Below, piece by piece: positions 52,205 through 62,869 of a stretch of 64,000 nt of DNA. Numbering within the stretch: the first letter of the stretch is position 1; every line of letters starts with the position of its first letter. Source of the DNA: Jaminaea rosea (lineage: Eukaryota; Basidiomycota; Exobasidiomycetes; Microstromatales); the NCBI RefSeq assembly GCF_003144245.1, contig NW_020289975.1, positions 1,259,496-1,323,495 of the forward strand. The letters run 5' to 3'. Under the pieces are notes generated by a model. It did not search any database, was not told where the DNA came from, and was given only the letters and a program-made list of their open reading frames with translations. A program made the translations under genes and the position numbers.

Positions 52205-55200
52205 ATGTCCGGCCCATCATCCTCAAGAGAGAGCATTCGGCCATCACTCAAGGACCTCTCCCAATCAGACGATATCGATTGGCCATCGGCTGCTTCTTCA
52301 TCCCGCAATGTCCCGCCGCCGTCCCTCCTCAAGAAGGCCAAGGGCGCAGCTGATCGCCAAAACGGTGGGCCAAAGAAGACGGTCAAGATAGCTCAGCCTT
52401 CTCAGGACGATGTACGCTACTTTGAGCCTACTCCCAAGGAAAGATCCGCTCCCACTGCTCAGCCGGGGACTAATCAAGCGTCGAGATTCATGCAGCGGAG
52501 ATTCTTGTCGAGGCCGCCAGACGGGGAGGATGATGAGGAGGACGGCGACGGCTTGCCTGCTGGGCGATTCGAGCTGGATTTTGATGCTGAAGAAGCTGGA
52601 TTATCTACCTCACTGCGAGGTGCAGCTCCGCCACAACCAATGCGCCCAGTCATGGGCGGCGTGCAAGAGCGAACAAGGCAGGCAAGACCGCAGCCGACGA
52701 CGCCAGAGAACGTCACTGGCTCCTCAGCTGGTAGTTCGCGCTTCAAGGCGGTCAGAGAGGCAGAGAGGCAGGCAGCAAGTGTGAATGTGGGCCAAAGAAC
52801 ATCGAGACCGCTCAACCCTCCAAAGCTCAAGGCACCCTCGGTACAGCCTCCGCAGGACGAAGGCTCATCTTTTGGGCTGGCTGCCACAACCGGCCTGCCG
52901 AGGTCTAGCGAGCTCGCCGCGATTGAGAAGCCTAGTGCCGACCCTGAGGTCACTTCTCTGAGCGGTCGCAATGTGGATGAGGAGTGGCTGGATGAGGATG
53001 GCACAGTAATGAGTGCGTTCCGCAAGGCCAGGCTCAAGAGGGAAGGAAGACAGCCGCCTGGGGGAATCATCAAGAAGAGCTCAACAGCAGCTCGACCACC
53101 AGCGAGGACCCTTGAGGCCCGCGATGATGGAGTAGGCAATGGCGACATTGCTGCTGAGGGCGCCGCAGCGTCAGACATCGATCCGCTCATGCGCTCGATC
53201 TCGACGGAGAACGAGGCAAAGATTAAAGGCATGAAGACTGAGGATATCGAGCAGGATCTCAAGGATCTGGAGGCGATGTTTGGCAAAGACGTCTTGGAGG
53301 GGCTGAAGAATCGCAAAGCTGAGAATGGAGTCACGAAGGCGCCCGAGAGGCAAGAGGAGAAGGCATCCGACCCTCAATCCACACCACCACAGCCTCTTCT
53401 TTCTTCACCAGGCCCAGCAGTAATGAAGCCCTCTTCCTCACGGCCGCGCTTCCTCTTCGACGCACAAGGCAAAGCGATATCCGCTTCTGGCTTAGGGCAT
53501 CAGTCTGCCTCAAACGACCACGGCAATCTCCATGAGACGAGTGGAAATCAGGAAGGCTACTCGACTACATCAGTCTTGCTGCTGGCGCGCAGCACAATAG
53601 CAGCGCAAAGAAGTGTAGCTCTTGGCATCATCAGTAACATTGCTGCGAGATACGGAGCGCAGCTAGCTTCAAAGAGCAAAGCAGGCAACCCCTCATCTTT
53701 ACCCACCGGCCAAGCACCCACCCCACGGTTCGTCGCCACAGAATTGGTCCGCCTTGAGTTTCACCTCGACGCAGCCCTGGCCGCCATCCTGGCCTTGCAT
53801 GATCGACAGCTCAGTGTGCGTCACGCCGCACTCAGCTGCCTGCGTGTCGCGCTTTCGTTTGGCGCTCTCGAGACGGAGGTCAAGTCCTCAATGCCGCAAG
53901 ATGAAGACGTAGAGCCAGAGCAAGATCAGCCGCGCAGTATCTGCGCGCAAATACTTGACGCTGGCCTCCTCTCCGGGCTGCACAACGTGCTCAACGGCGA
54001 CACTGTTGAGCGTAACTCAAGCAGGGAGCTCATCGTCGCCGTACTCATACAATTAGTTGACTACGACGACTACATTGGAGATGCTCTTGTCGAGCCTCAA
54101 TCCTCGCAGCTCCTCGAATCCCTCCTAGCCTCAACTCTCAAGCTGCCCTGGCCGTCCTCCCGCTCTCAACCTGTTTCACGCGCAATCAACCTCTTGCGCA
54201 GCCTGGTCTGCTCATCGCGAATGAACGCCCAAGCCCTCGTGCAGCGCGAGAGCATCGACTGTGTATTGCGGTACGTGGCCATACCACCTTGGCAGCTAGA
54301 GCAAGAAACCAGGGAGGGAGCCATGGGTTTTGAGCTCTTCACCGCCTGCTTGGATCTATTCACGGATCTGGGAAAGTATGGCATGTACGCCAGTCTGGTG
54401 TCGCGATGCTGGGATTTGCTCGAGCCTGTGCAGCCTTGGGCTTTGCAGCGATTGCGGGGCAAAGAGGCGCTGAAGCTTAATGAGGCGAGACTGCTGCAGA
54501 GCTACTACGACCTCTTGACGACATGGACCGTCTGTGCTACAGACCCGCACCAGACTACTCCTGAGCATGAGGTTACGTGGACCCAGTTGGAGGGATGGAT
54601 TGAAGGAAGTCTAGACGTCATGCAGGCTGCCGTAGGTAACCCCATCGCCGAAGAACGCCTGATGGTGCTCGCTGCTGCGTCGAGACATTGCAAGGTTTGG
54701 CTGGACGGCGCCGACGTCAATGCGCCTGCGCTCAAGGGCAAGTTCAGTGAGCAGGTCCAAGGCGTGGTGAGCGAAGTGTGTGGTAAGACCATCTTCCAGA
54801 GCAAGCTGCAGGGTCTGCTTGATGTGCCCTCCGCGATGGAACACCAAGCCAATGGCGACGGACTGGGGGATGACGAAGAAGAGGGTCTGAGCGCTTCTGA
54901 GAAGCTCGTTCTGGGCAGCCAGCTTGGCAACATGCTCCTTTCGCTCTCTCCCGCTCAGAGCCAGCAGATGGTTGCAGAGGCCTCGACAGAACTGCTCCAA
55001 GACCTCGAGGGCGCCCTCAGTCTCTCGTCGACACCAAGCGAGAGGCTCGCGATTCTCTCTTTGGCCATTGAAGTGGCTCTCAGCAGCCAAGGCTCGACTG
55101 CTGACCTATTCGCCATTCTACATCTCCTCAGAGCTGGCGAAGAGACACTTGCCCTAAGAACGATCCGTGCATTACAGATCCGAGCGGCAGCAGCTATCTC

Positions 55201-56557
55201 TCCATCAACCCCGACGGCGTTCAGCTCACTCACGCCATTCTTCCTCGAATGCCTCGACATCCGTCCGAATGTCAAGACCGAGGCTCAGCGACCCCTGTTC
55301 CGTCCACCCATAGAGAGCAGGCCTGCGGACTTGAAGCGCACAATGACGCTGCGAACCTCCCTACCGTCCAGCTCAAGTGGCCGCAGTCACCTGCAGCGTC
55401 TCATTGCAGCGACCTCTCAAGCCGACAACACCGATCCTACCACCTCCTCTCTCCTTTGGACCTGCCCTGCCTCACAGGGCCTCTCCCCTTCCCTGCGACC
55501 AGACTGGCCGCTCCTCCCTCTCGACGACCTGCTGCGATCAGCAGAGGCCGCAGTGTTCAATCGGGCCAACAATTTGCCCGACGAAGGATGGGACCCGAAT
55601 GAGCGAGAGGTGGTGAGGGAAACCCTCCTGTTTGCCGAGTGGTGCGTGGAGCAACTACTGGAGACAGATGCGGTGGGTGGATTGTGTTCGTCGCACCTCT
55701 GGTTTGCGTGCCAGAAGGTCTTTATGCTTGAGTCTGGCTTACAAGGCGACTTAAGCAAGTGGACGGGCGCGGTGACGGGGAAAGACCTTTTCCGTGACAA
55801 AGAGGTTGAGCCTCTCCTTGGGAAGGTTATGAAGCTGGCTGCAACGCTAGCGGCCCGTGAAGCTACCGAGAAAAGGATGCGGTGTCCGACCCTAGAAGAC
55901 CTCGCTGCTTGCCATTTAGCAAGCACCGACCCCTCGGCCCCACCCGCGACATACTACTCCTTCTACACCGACCTCGTTGCCCTATATGACGCCATCTCGT
56001 ACGGGCACCCGCTATTCGCTGCTGCGTTGATGCCGCCATTGGCCATGAAGCAGTACCCTGCGCCCGACTATAGGCGGCTGATCTGGAGGGACCATGAGCA
56101 TCTGCTTGCGACGCTCAAGGTCAGAATTGACGACGTAGGCGGTGTAGGTGCGTTGAGAGCCTACCTTGCCGGTGAGGAGGAGAAGGAGGGGGAAGAGGCA
56201 GACGACCTTCTACGGGCATACGCTGGGGCTCTGCTCAATCGCTTGGACGTCTCTCGAGGCGATGAGGAGCTCATGCCGCGTGTGGCGCTTCATCGCGTAT
56301 CACGCTTCTTATGTTCGGAGGGCACACAGGACGAGCGACGTCAGCGACGTCGTGCCGCGCTTGGCCGAACAATGGCAACAAATGCTTCGCCTGCGCTGAA
56401 AGAAGCGTTGCTGCGGTATGACTGGAATAAGGAGGCCGCGGTCGTAGCCGCAGCCGAGACGCTGGCGAATTCTCAGGGCAAGTATCCGCCTGCTGCTGTG
56501 CGCGCGGACGAGTTCGAGCGCAGGACAGCCTGGCTGTCATCACTGTCATCAAGCTGA
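52205..56557 (+). CDS. RBA50: RNA polymerase II assembly factor RPAP1/Rba50
   Basis: RPAP1/Rba50 helps assemble and import RNA polymerase II. The 1450-aa product is a single exon. The N-terminal family block is near residues 336-375 (SISTENEAKIKGMKTEDIEQ, DLKDLEAMFGKDVLEGL). The RPAP1 C-type block lies near 412 (RPRFLFDAQGKAIS). After that comes an almost entirely helical, HEAT-like stretch (LEFHLDAALAAILALHDRQL, RHAALSCLRVALSFGALE). The end has the typical ALKEALLRYDWNKEAA. The first 330 residues are disordered and Pro/Ser/Arg-rich. The open frame continues upstream of 52205, but that ATG gives the best start and sits just outside the UTP23 leader. Confidence 0.85.
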   Translation: MSGPSSSRESIRPSLKDLSQSDDIDWPSAASSSRNVPPPSLLKKAKGAADRQNGGPKKTVKIAQPSQDDVRYFEPTPKERSAPTAQPGTNQASRFMQRRFLSRPPDGEDDEEDGDGLPAGRFELDFDAEEAGLSTSLRGAAPPQPMRPVMGGVQERTRQARPQPTTPENVTGSSAGSSRFKAVREAERQAASVNVGQRTSRPLNPPKLKAPSVQPPQDEGSSFGLAATTGLPRSSELAAIEKPSADPEVTSLSGRNVDEEWLDEDGTVMSAFRKARLKREGRQPPGGIIKKSSTAARPPARTLEARDDGVGNGDIAAEGAAASDIDPLMRSISTENEAKIKGMKTEDIEQDLKDLEAMFGKDVLEGLKNRKAENGVTKAPERQEEKASDPQSTPPQPLLSSPGPAVMKPSSSRPRFLFDAQGKAISASGLGHQSASNDHGNLHETSGNQEGYSTTSVLLLARSTIAAQRSVALGIISNIAARYGAQLASKSKAGNPSSLPTGQAPTPRFVATELVRLEFHLDAALAAILALHDRQLSVRHAALSCLRVALSFGALETEVKSSMPQDEDVEPEQDQPRSICAQILDAGLLSGLHNVLNGDTVERNSSRELIVAVLIQLVDYDDYIGDALVEPQSSQLLESLLASTLKLPWPSSRSQPVSRAINLLRSLVCSSRMNAQALVQRESIDCVLRYVAIPPWQLEQETREGAMGFELFTACLDLFTDLGKYGMYASLVSRCWDLLEPVQPWALQRLRGKEALKLNEARLLQSYYDLLTTWTVCATDPHQTTPEHEVTWTQLEGWIEGSLDVMQAAVGNPIAEERLMVLAAASRHCKVWLDGADVNAPALKGKFSEQVQGVVSEVCGKTIFQSKLQGLLDVPSAMEHQANGDGLGDDEEEGLSASEKLVLGSQLGNMLLSLSPAQSQQMVAEASTELLQDLEGALSLSSTPSERLAILSLAIEVALSSQGSTADLFAILHLLRAGEETLALRTIRALQIRAAAAISPSTPTAFSSLTPFFLECLDIRPNVKTEAQRPLFRPPIESRPADLKRTMTLRTSLPSSSSGRSHLQRLIAATSQADNTDPTTSSLLWTCPASQGLSPSLRPDWPLLPLDDLLRSAEAAVFNRANNLPDEGWDPNEREVVRETLLFAEWCVEQLLETDAVGGLCSSHLWFACQKVFMLESGLQGDLSKWTGAVTGKDLFRDKEVEPLLGKVMKLAATLAAREATEKRMRCPTLEDLAACHLASTDPSAPPATYYSFYTDLVALYDAISYGHPLFAAALMPPLAMKQYPAPDYRRLIWRDHEHLLATLKVRIDDVGGVGALRAYLAGEEEKEGEEADDLLRAYAGALLNRLDVSRGDEELMPRVALHRVSRFLCSEGTQDERRQRRRAALGRTMATNASPALKEALLRYDWNKEAAVVAAAETLANSQGKYPPAAVRADEFERRTAWLSSLSSS

Positions 56558-56893
56558 GCGTTTCATCAGTCAAACAGTCAATCGAGGGAATGACAAATGC
56601 TTGAGCTTGGTATTGTCCAGGATACAATAGAGAAGAATGGATGAGTGCCATAGCAGAGAAAGCGAGCCAAAGCGGGAGCCATCGGCTGTAGTGCAGAGAG
56701 AGCAGACCAGATAGAATCAGGAACGTGACTAATGAGCGTATATGTGATACATGGCGCGACTTGCTGTCCTTGGGTGAAAGTAATGATGCATGTGCTTGAG
56801 TCCACACTTTGTAAGCAGCGAGAGGTTGGGGTGGTAATGGAGGGCCAGATCGAGGGAGCGTAGTGGGGTCCGGCAAGCGTGCGTGCTCGGTGA
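56558..56893. other. Convergent 3' intergenic region RPAP1 / GAF gene
   Basis: About 335 bases between converging stops, expected to carry both 3' ends. Minus-strand open frames here do not look like protein. No repeat or RNA gene was seen. Confidence 0.55.
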
Positions 56894-59800
56894 TCACTCG
56901 CGCGTTCCACCTGCAATGACGGCCGCCTTGTACGCGTGTCTGGGAGGCTTAGGTGCCTCCATCAGATAGTCAAGCCCATCCTCGCTATCCTTGTCGTCCT
57001 CGTCATCATCATCGTAGCGCCCCTCCTCATCATAGTTGCCTGCCCACTCGCGGCCTAGGTCGGCAAAATTCATCGAAGGGAGCGAGGTCAACTGGCTGAG
57101 CTGATCTATCGTTGAGGATGGTGCGATGGAAGAAGGTGGTTCATTCGACGTGACGCCAGCCAGAAGTGCGCCTGTGGAACGAGGAGGAGGAATTGGTGGC
57201 AGAGCAGCGCTGGGTGGCTTGCTAGGAGGAGCTTTGCTGGTAGAGGTACCGGAGATGCTCGGTAGGTTGCGCAGTGCGATGACTGGGCTGGGCGTGCTGG
57301 GGAGGAGAGGCAGTGGCTCGTTGGGAGGAGGCGAGAGGGGTGGTGGTGCGCCTCCGCCTCGACGCATACCGGGGCTCATGCAGCGAGGCCTTGCGGAGGA
57401 AGAGGAAGAAGACGACGAGGAAGACGCCGGTCCCAAGGGCGCATCCATGCGACCTCCAGGCGGTGAAGGGGTAGAGCCCACACGCGAGGCACTGCGGGCT
57501 CGCCCGCCGTTGATTATCAGATGAGCCGGCAGAGCAGAGGCTGCGCCGGACGGCGATGTGGACCACTTGGGCGAGGGCGAAGATGAAGCCACCGCTGCCT
57601 CGGCCGCTGCTGCCGACTCGAGCAACATTGGGATGAGCAAGCTGGCAAACCGCAGTAAGTAGATGGTGCTTTCTGGCGCGAAGCGTACGTCCTTTGACTT
57701 GCTGGCCACACAGAGTACCCATCCCTCAGTGTCCTTCGCAATGCGGCCGTCTTGCACACCTGACACCCCTCCCTTGAGGCCACAGTTGACGACCGCAGCA
57801 GTGTGGAAGACGCCGCTGAGCGCGTCATTGCTGCTTCCCAGGCTACGGCCGAGCAGCTCAGAAACGCGTGCTGAGTCCTGCTGAAAGTGGAGACCACGCT
57901 TCGAAGGGGCGGCAAGAGCGCAGAGATGCAGACCAACGTCTGGGCGGAGCACCGTAGGCATCGGGGCCGCCCGATCGTGCTGGACGATGACGGAGCACTG
58001 GAAGTGTGCAGCGTTACTCGAGGACCGTTCAGGTCTTGGCGAGACGTGAGCAATGTACGCCAGATCCATCTGTAGAGCTTCGACCATCGTCTTGAGAGCG
58101 CTCCGTAGAGCAGCGACCGGTAAATGCTGTTGAGAGCGGGCAGAGGGTACAGCGAGGCTCTGCGGCGTCTTGGCTCCCCGCCTTTGCGCGAGCGTGCCAG
58201 GGCTTGGAGGGGCCGCGCAGCCGGCTTGGGGCCCAAGAGGCGCGAGTAGCAGCGTCGACTCGATGCTCAAGGGCTGCCTCGCCGGAGACCAGGAGGCAGG
58301 CGCTGCATCGTCTGCAGCGTCCTCGCTCTGGAGAGACCAGGAGGCCAAGCTCTCATCAAGCCTCGCCAGTCGAGTTCCGAGAGCCATTCGACGTAACTGT
58401 TCGAGTTCGGCAGAGATTTCTCGCGATGCCTCTGCAAGACAGTGCTGCTCGTGCTTGGTAAGACCATGTGGGCGGGTGGAAATGTCGCTGATGCTCACAG
58501 TACCGATCGGAAGCCCATCTTCGGACATGATGGAGGCCGCGGCAAAGAAAGCTCCATCGCTCGAGGAAGCTCGCATTGAGAAGCGCCAGTCATTGTGTAC
58601 GTCGGTGATGACGACGGGCAGGCCGTGTCGACTCAGGATCGCATGAGCGTCGAGTGAAGCATCACGCAGAGGAACTGCTACCGCCGAGCCGAAAAGATCG
58701 AGCCCAAGCATGCCTCGCTGCGAGGATGCATCGTCTGCTCTGGGCGTCCTGCCTCCCTCATCATCGCCCATTCCAAAGGTCTGCCCCGATTTGGCGAGGC
58801 TGATGACCTCGTCGTCGGAGACGAGCTGAATGCTGGCTTGCCTGGTGGAGAGCATGGCCGCAAGACGATCGACAATAGCCACCAGCCTGGAGCTCTGGTA
58901 GGACGCGGCGCGGCACTCGCCATCGATACCCAACGCAGCGAGGTATTGCATCGTAGCTTGCTGCCGTTCGGCCTCATAAGGCGGGCGAGGAGCCTTGAGG
59001 TCCCCCATACCACCAACAGCGAGAACCTCCTCTGCCTCCATCTGCAAAGTGTCCTCAGGATCCTCAGTGGCACCGTCAAGTAGCGGACTCTTTGCTGCGA
59101 TGGTCTGAATCGTAGCCTCTGATCCTCGGCGAGGCTCATGCTGCACCTGCAGGTAGTTTAAATGCTGTCCAGGGGCCTCGAGACCCTTCTCGTGCCCATC
59201 TGCGCGGGACGGCGGCATAGGGAACGCAAAATCGAGGCCGATGCCCTTGGGGAGAGAGTCGAGAGGCCCATCCTCCAGCGATGTTTGACGAGCTCGACGC
59301 TCTACCGCTGGATTGGGCGATGAGCGCGGTACGGCGTGCTCCACGAGCGGGGCTGATCTGGGCTTGGGTGGTTGACTCAGATCGAACTCGCCCCGAGCGT
59401 AGGCCCTTATGTAGCCTGACCATGAGCGAGGGATACGGTCCTTCGGTGACGATGCGCAGAGTGGGCGATGAGTCAAGTCGTACCACGGACTCTGCGTTGT
59501 GGACTTGCTGGCCAATAGGCAGGAATGAAGGAGGGTGGAAAGGGCTGGCAAGTCGGAGAGCATGCGCGAGGCGCGCGTAGTCGTTCCGCGTGCTTGCGGA
59601 AGAATTGCACTGGTCTTGGCCATTCGCAGACTCGGGCGAACAGCGGGGAAAGCGAAGGGATGACTCGCGCCTGCAGTAGAGCCAGCAGCCGCAGCTGCAC
59701 TGGCCTGGCCTGCACCTTTCATCGGCTCTGAGCATACGCGCGCCATCGGCTCGCTGGTGGGAGGTCCGGCAACGCTGCTGCGCGGAGGTGACCTGATGTT

Positions 59801-61810
59801 GTGCGCTGTCCTGTAGCGCAGGCCAAGGCCAGGACGGGTGGCTGGAGAAGCCGGCAGCAGAGTGGAGTCGCCATGGTTCCATTTCTGGTTGCGACTACTG
59901 CCTGACGTCGCAGATGTGGAGCTGCCCCTGGTGGACGAGACCGTCGACGCAACGGATGCCTCGGACGCAGAGATGCTGGATGTGGGAAGATGCTTTGAGG
60001 ACACCATTGGGCTAGTCGATGCGGCATCCTCTTTGGAGCGGAGAGATGCATGTGTAGAGACGGGTGACGACTGATGGGATGAAGCCAGAGAGGATGAGAT
60101 GGCGGGTTTGTAGCCTGCCGATCGGGAGGAGGAAGTGCTGGACGACTTTCTGTGATGACGCATGCTACTGTTGCGCTTGGTGATCTGACGGTGGACGGCC
60201 ATGATCTCGTCGACCTTCTGGAATGAATTGCGCTGGGACCGCAGCACAGCATTAATGTCCTCAGTCAGCTCGTCGGACAGCTCCCTGGAGTGCATGCTGA
60301 TCTCATCGGTAAGCTGCGGCGCCCTTGCAGACACTCGCGGCGCCGTATCCGAAGCCCGGCCGGAGTCGCTCGAGCTCGCAGTGGTGAAGCTGTCTTCAGT
60401 TGACGTTGACTCTGCGTGATGATGGTGGGTCGCTGGCGCCTCACTGCCTGACACGCTAGCGGATGGCAGCGGTGCCTCGCTGCCTGTTGGTGATGAGCAG
60501 GCTGATGATGCAGCAGTGGTTGAGGCGCTGTGAAAGTTGTCAAGTCGAGAAGGTGCGCGAGACTCCTTCCAATCTGGCGCAAACTCTGCGAGGGGATCCT
60601 GACGCTTGGCAAGGAGCTCGGCCATGAATCTGCTCTCGCGACGGCGCTGCTGCTCATTGAAGCCCAAAAGACGATCTGCCTTGCTCATCGGGATTTCTTC
60701 GTTCAAGCCAAGGATGCGGCCTGCCTTGCCGCCCTGACTGCCTTGACTCGTGGCGGAGCTGCCCCTAGCCATCAGCGCAGCCTCGCCGAACTCCGTAGCG
60801 TGCGCAGGCGCCGAGGCAGGAGGAGGTGGGAGGAAGGTCGAGTCATTGCTGCGATCGCTGCCGATGATGAGCGTCTTGAGAAAGTTTCGTTTTCCCTTCT
60901 TCTTCTCGCCGCCAGGGGCCCGTAGGTCTATATACTCTGGGCGTGCACGATTACCAAAGCTGGCCTTGCGATTACGAGTGGCTTCAAAGTCTCTACCGAT
61001 GGGCGGCAAAGGCTTCTCCAACACATCTGGCGACGGCGTGACGCTTGACGACGCTGAGCGCACATTGCCCTTGTTCTGTGCGGCTTGAAGCTGCTGACCA
61101 AAGTAGTCGCCGTCGTATTCGTCCCGCAGAGCCGGAGGGAGCTCACCGCTAGGTGTGGGTGGTACTGCGTTGCCCGACTTGGCGCTCACGCTGCGCTTGC
61201 CTGTCAAGGAGCGACTCAAGCCGGTCGAGCTGGCTGCATGTCTGAGCTTCCTGACGAAGCCGCTCTTCTCGCTGCCGCCATTCTCCTTGTCATCGTCCTC
61301 AATGACGGTGCCAAAGTCGACGGGGTGTTGCACATCAAGAAGGTCGGTAGGCGACTTGAAGGGTGTCTGAGGTGCCTCGGCGTGGCTCTCAGAGTCGCGG
61401 GATGCGGAGAAGGAGAGGCTAGGAGGGCGTGACGAACCAGGACTGTGGTCGTCATCGAAGCTGAAGCGCCTGGTGTCATAGCCGTCGCCTGGCGCTAAAG
61501 TTGACGCAGCGCTGTTATACGGGTGATTGGGCCTTGAGAAGTTGCGAGTCATTGGTGGTGGAGCTGCTCGAGCTGGCCGCGCAGGCACGGGTGGGGGCTG
61601 CTGGAAGGGACGTTGACCTGCAAAGACGCTCGAGGGGAGAGATGAGGAGGGACGAGGTGAATCCTCGTTGGCATTGGCAGCTCCGACGTGGTGCGAGTGG
61701 CTATGCTGCTTGCGAGCATGGATATCGTCTTCTTCCTGGTATAGGTAGGCGTCGCGCAAGCCACCATTCGCGTCGAGACGATAGCGCTGAGCCACGACGT
61801 GATCAGTCAT
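56894..61810 (-). CDS. Large protein with GAF-like regions, function unknown
   Basis: The single-exon product has about 1638 aa. Residues 1-900 are mostly disordered and Ser/Pro-rich, with KSPTDLL, TPSGELPPALRDEYDGDYF and a repeated ILGLNEE/LLGFNEQ motif. A GAF-like region follows at about 940-1130: DRLAAMLSTRQASIQLVSDD, AVAVPLRDASLDAHAILSRH, GLPVVITDVHNDWRF, DGLPIGTVSISDISTRPHGL. After it come EHCLAEASREI-type helices. A second, weaker region with similar order lies at about 1230-1420 (LRSALKTMVEALQMDLAYIA, then FHTAAVVNCGLKGG). The tail is Pro/Ser-rich. GAF domains bind small ligands or act as dimer modules. I do not recognise the gene and assign no role. The start at 61810 is the best Met; the frame opens earlier. 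Confidence 0.7.
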   Translation of the reverse strand: MTDHVVAQRYRLDANGGLRDAYLYQEEDDIHARKQHSHSHHVGAANANEDSPRPSSSLPSSVFAGQRPFQQPPPVPARPARAAPPPMTRNFSRPNHPYNSAASTLAPGDGYDTRRFSFDDDHSPGSSRPPSLSFSASRDSESHAEAPQTPFKSPTDLLDVQHPVDFGTVIEDDDKENGGSEKSGFVRKLRHAASSTGLSRSLTGKRSVSAKSGNAVPPTPSGELPPALRDEYDGDYFGQQLQAAQNKGNVRSASSSVTPSPDVLEKPLPPIGRDFEATRNRKASFGNRARPEYIDLRAPGGEKKKGKRNFLKTLIIGSDRSNDSTFLPPPPASAPAHATEFGEAALMARGSSATSQGSQGGKAGRILGLNEEIPMSKADRLLGFNEQQRRRESRFMAELLAKRQDPLAEFAPDWKESRAPSRLDNFHSASTTAASSACSSPTGSEAPLPSASVSGSEAPATHHHHAESTSTEDSFTTASSSDSGRASDTAPRVSARAPQLTDEISMHSRELSDELTEDINAVLRSQRNSFQKVDEIMAVHRQITKRNSSMRHHRKSSSTSSSRSAGYKPAISSSLASSHQSSPVSTHASLRSKEDAASTSPMVSSKHLPTSSISASEASVASTVSSTRGSSTSATSGSSRNQKWNHGDSTLLPASPATRPGLGLRYRTAHNIRSPPRSSVAGPPTSEPMARVCSEPMKGAGQASAAAAAGSTAGASHPFAFPAVRPSLRMAKTSAILPQARGTTTRASRMLSDLPALSTLLHSCLLASKSTTQSPWYDLTHRPLCASSPKDRIPRSWSGYIRAYARGEFDLSQPPKPRSAPLVEHAVPRSSPNPAVERRARQTSLEDGPLDSLPKGIGLDFAFPMPPSRADGHEKGLEAPGQHLNYLQVQHEPRRGSEATIQTIAAKSPLLDGATEDPEDTLQMEAEEVLAVGGMGDLKAPRPPYEAERQQATMQYLAALGIDGECRAASYQSSRLVAIVDRLAAMLSTRQASIQLVSDDEVISLAKSGQTFGMGDDEGGRTPRADDASSQRGMLGLDLFGSAVAVPLRDASLDAHAILSRHGLPVVITDVHNDWRFSMRASSSDGAFFAAASIMSEDGLPIGTVSISDISTRPHGLTKHEQHCLAEASREISAELEQLRRMALGTRLARLDESLASWSLQSEDAADDAAPASWSPARQPLSIESTLLLAPLGPQAGCAAPPSPGTLAQRRGAKTPQSLAVPSARSQQHLPVAALRSALKTMVEALQMDLAYIAHVSPRPERSSSNAAHFQCSVIVQHDRAAPMPTVLRPDVGLHLCALAAPSKRGLHFQQDSARVSELLGRSLGSSNDALSGVFHTAAVVNCGLKGGVSGVQDGRIAKDTEGWVLCVASKSKDVRFAPESTIYLLRFASLLIPMLLESAAAAEAAVASSSPSPKWSTSPSGAASALPAHLIINGGRARSASRVGSTPSPPGGRMDAPLGPASSSSSSSSSSARPRCMSPGMRRGGGAPPPLSPPPNEPLPLLPSTPSPVIALRNLPSISGTSTSKAPPSKPPSAALPPIPPPRSTGALLAGVTSNEPPSSIAPSSTIDQLSQLTSLPSMNFADLGREWAGNYDEEGRYDDDDEDDKDSEDGLDYLMEAPKPPRHAYKAAVIAGGTRE

Positions 61811-62869
61811 CGTGGACGCGGCGACGACGGCAATGACAAGGACGGCAGGGCTATGCTGGAAAGAGGCCGGTAGTGTATGCGGAGCAGGTGGCAGCAACGG
61901 TCTTGATGAGGAGCACAGGCAATCGAGGGTATGGAACGGTACGGAGAAGGAAGAGGAGAGAGACGAAGAGGTAGGATAGGCTAGGTAGGATCCAGGTGCG
62001 TGCTAGTCTAGCTCGAAATGGAGAGGGATCGAGGATTTGGCTTTACAACAAGTCAAGCGTGGCTTGCCCTGTGCGAATCGATGAGCGAGCGAGCAAATGA
62101 ATGAGCCAACCTTGCTGCTTTGCCTGGCTGCGAATGATGGCCGGGCGTTGGCTGGGCTGCTGCCGCCAATCAACCAACACCTCCTCTCCTTCCTTGTCCG
62201 ACTGGCTTCGAACGCGTCCATCGGCGCGACTGACGGACGGCTCACATGCTGTGTGGCCGGGGGACGCTGATCAGTGGTCCCTTTCATCCCCCCTTATTGC
62301 TCCGTGCTTGGCGGCCACTTGCTTCCTCATCGCCGGCGTCATCGAAGTCGGCCTCCGCCAGTACGCTGTCGTCGGAATGAAGCGAAGATCGAGCAGTGCT
62401 GGCTCTGGCTCTGGCTCTCACGTCACAAGTCATTGGCGGCGTGTGCCTCTCCTCCGTCCATGCAGGGAGGTTGGCCGAAAGGTGGCTGCATTGGCTGTAA
62501 GGAGGCCGAGCGCGGACTGGCAGCCATAGGCGGCTGCCGCGAGCGAGAAGTGAGAGGGTTCAAATAGAGTAGAGTAAAACAGGCTTGAGCAGATGAGCTT
62601 GCGAGCTGGGTTGAAGATGGTACCAAAGAGGCAAGGGCCAGAAGCAACTCATGATGAGATCCGAGAGCGAGGTCAAAGTCCCGACAGGCCGATAATGACG
62701 ATCGATGAAGAGCACAAACAAGGTTCCGTCCCGACTTCGAGCAGCAGGTATGAACCGCTTACATAATCGAAGCCCACCCCGATAGCGGAGAGAAGAGTCG
62801 AAGATTGCGAAAGTGGGGAAGAGAGACAAGGCGCATACAACCACCATCCACTCTCACTCACCGCTAGCC
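61811..62869. promoter_or_regulatory. Divergent upstream region GAF-region gene / ADE2
   Basis: About 1060 bases between divergent starts, the longest gene-free stretch in the window. It contains CTCTGGCT repeats near 62400 and several short open frames without protein-like composition. Both promoters and any long leaders should lie here. No tRNA, repeat family or hidden gene could be supported. Confidence 0.5.

Noticed and set aside
52474-53334. 286-codon minus-strand frame opposite RPAP1
   Set aside because: Antisense of the disordered RPAP1 N-terminus; no domain or promoter context.
62101-62847. Small genes between the GAF-region gene and ADE2
   Set aside because: Overlapping short frames on both strands, none with domain-like sequence or splice-supported extension.
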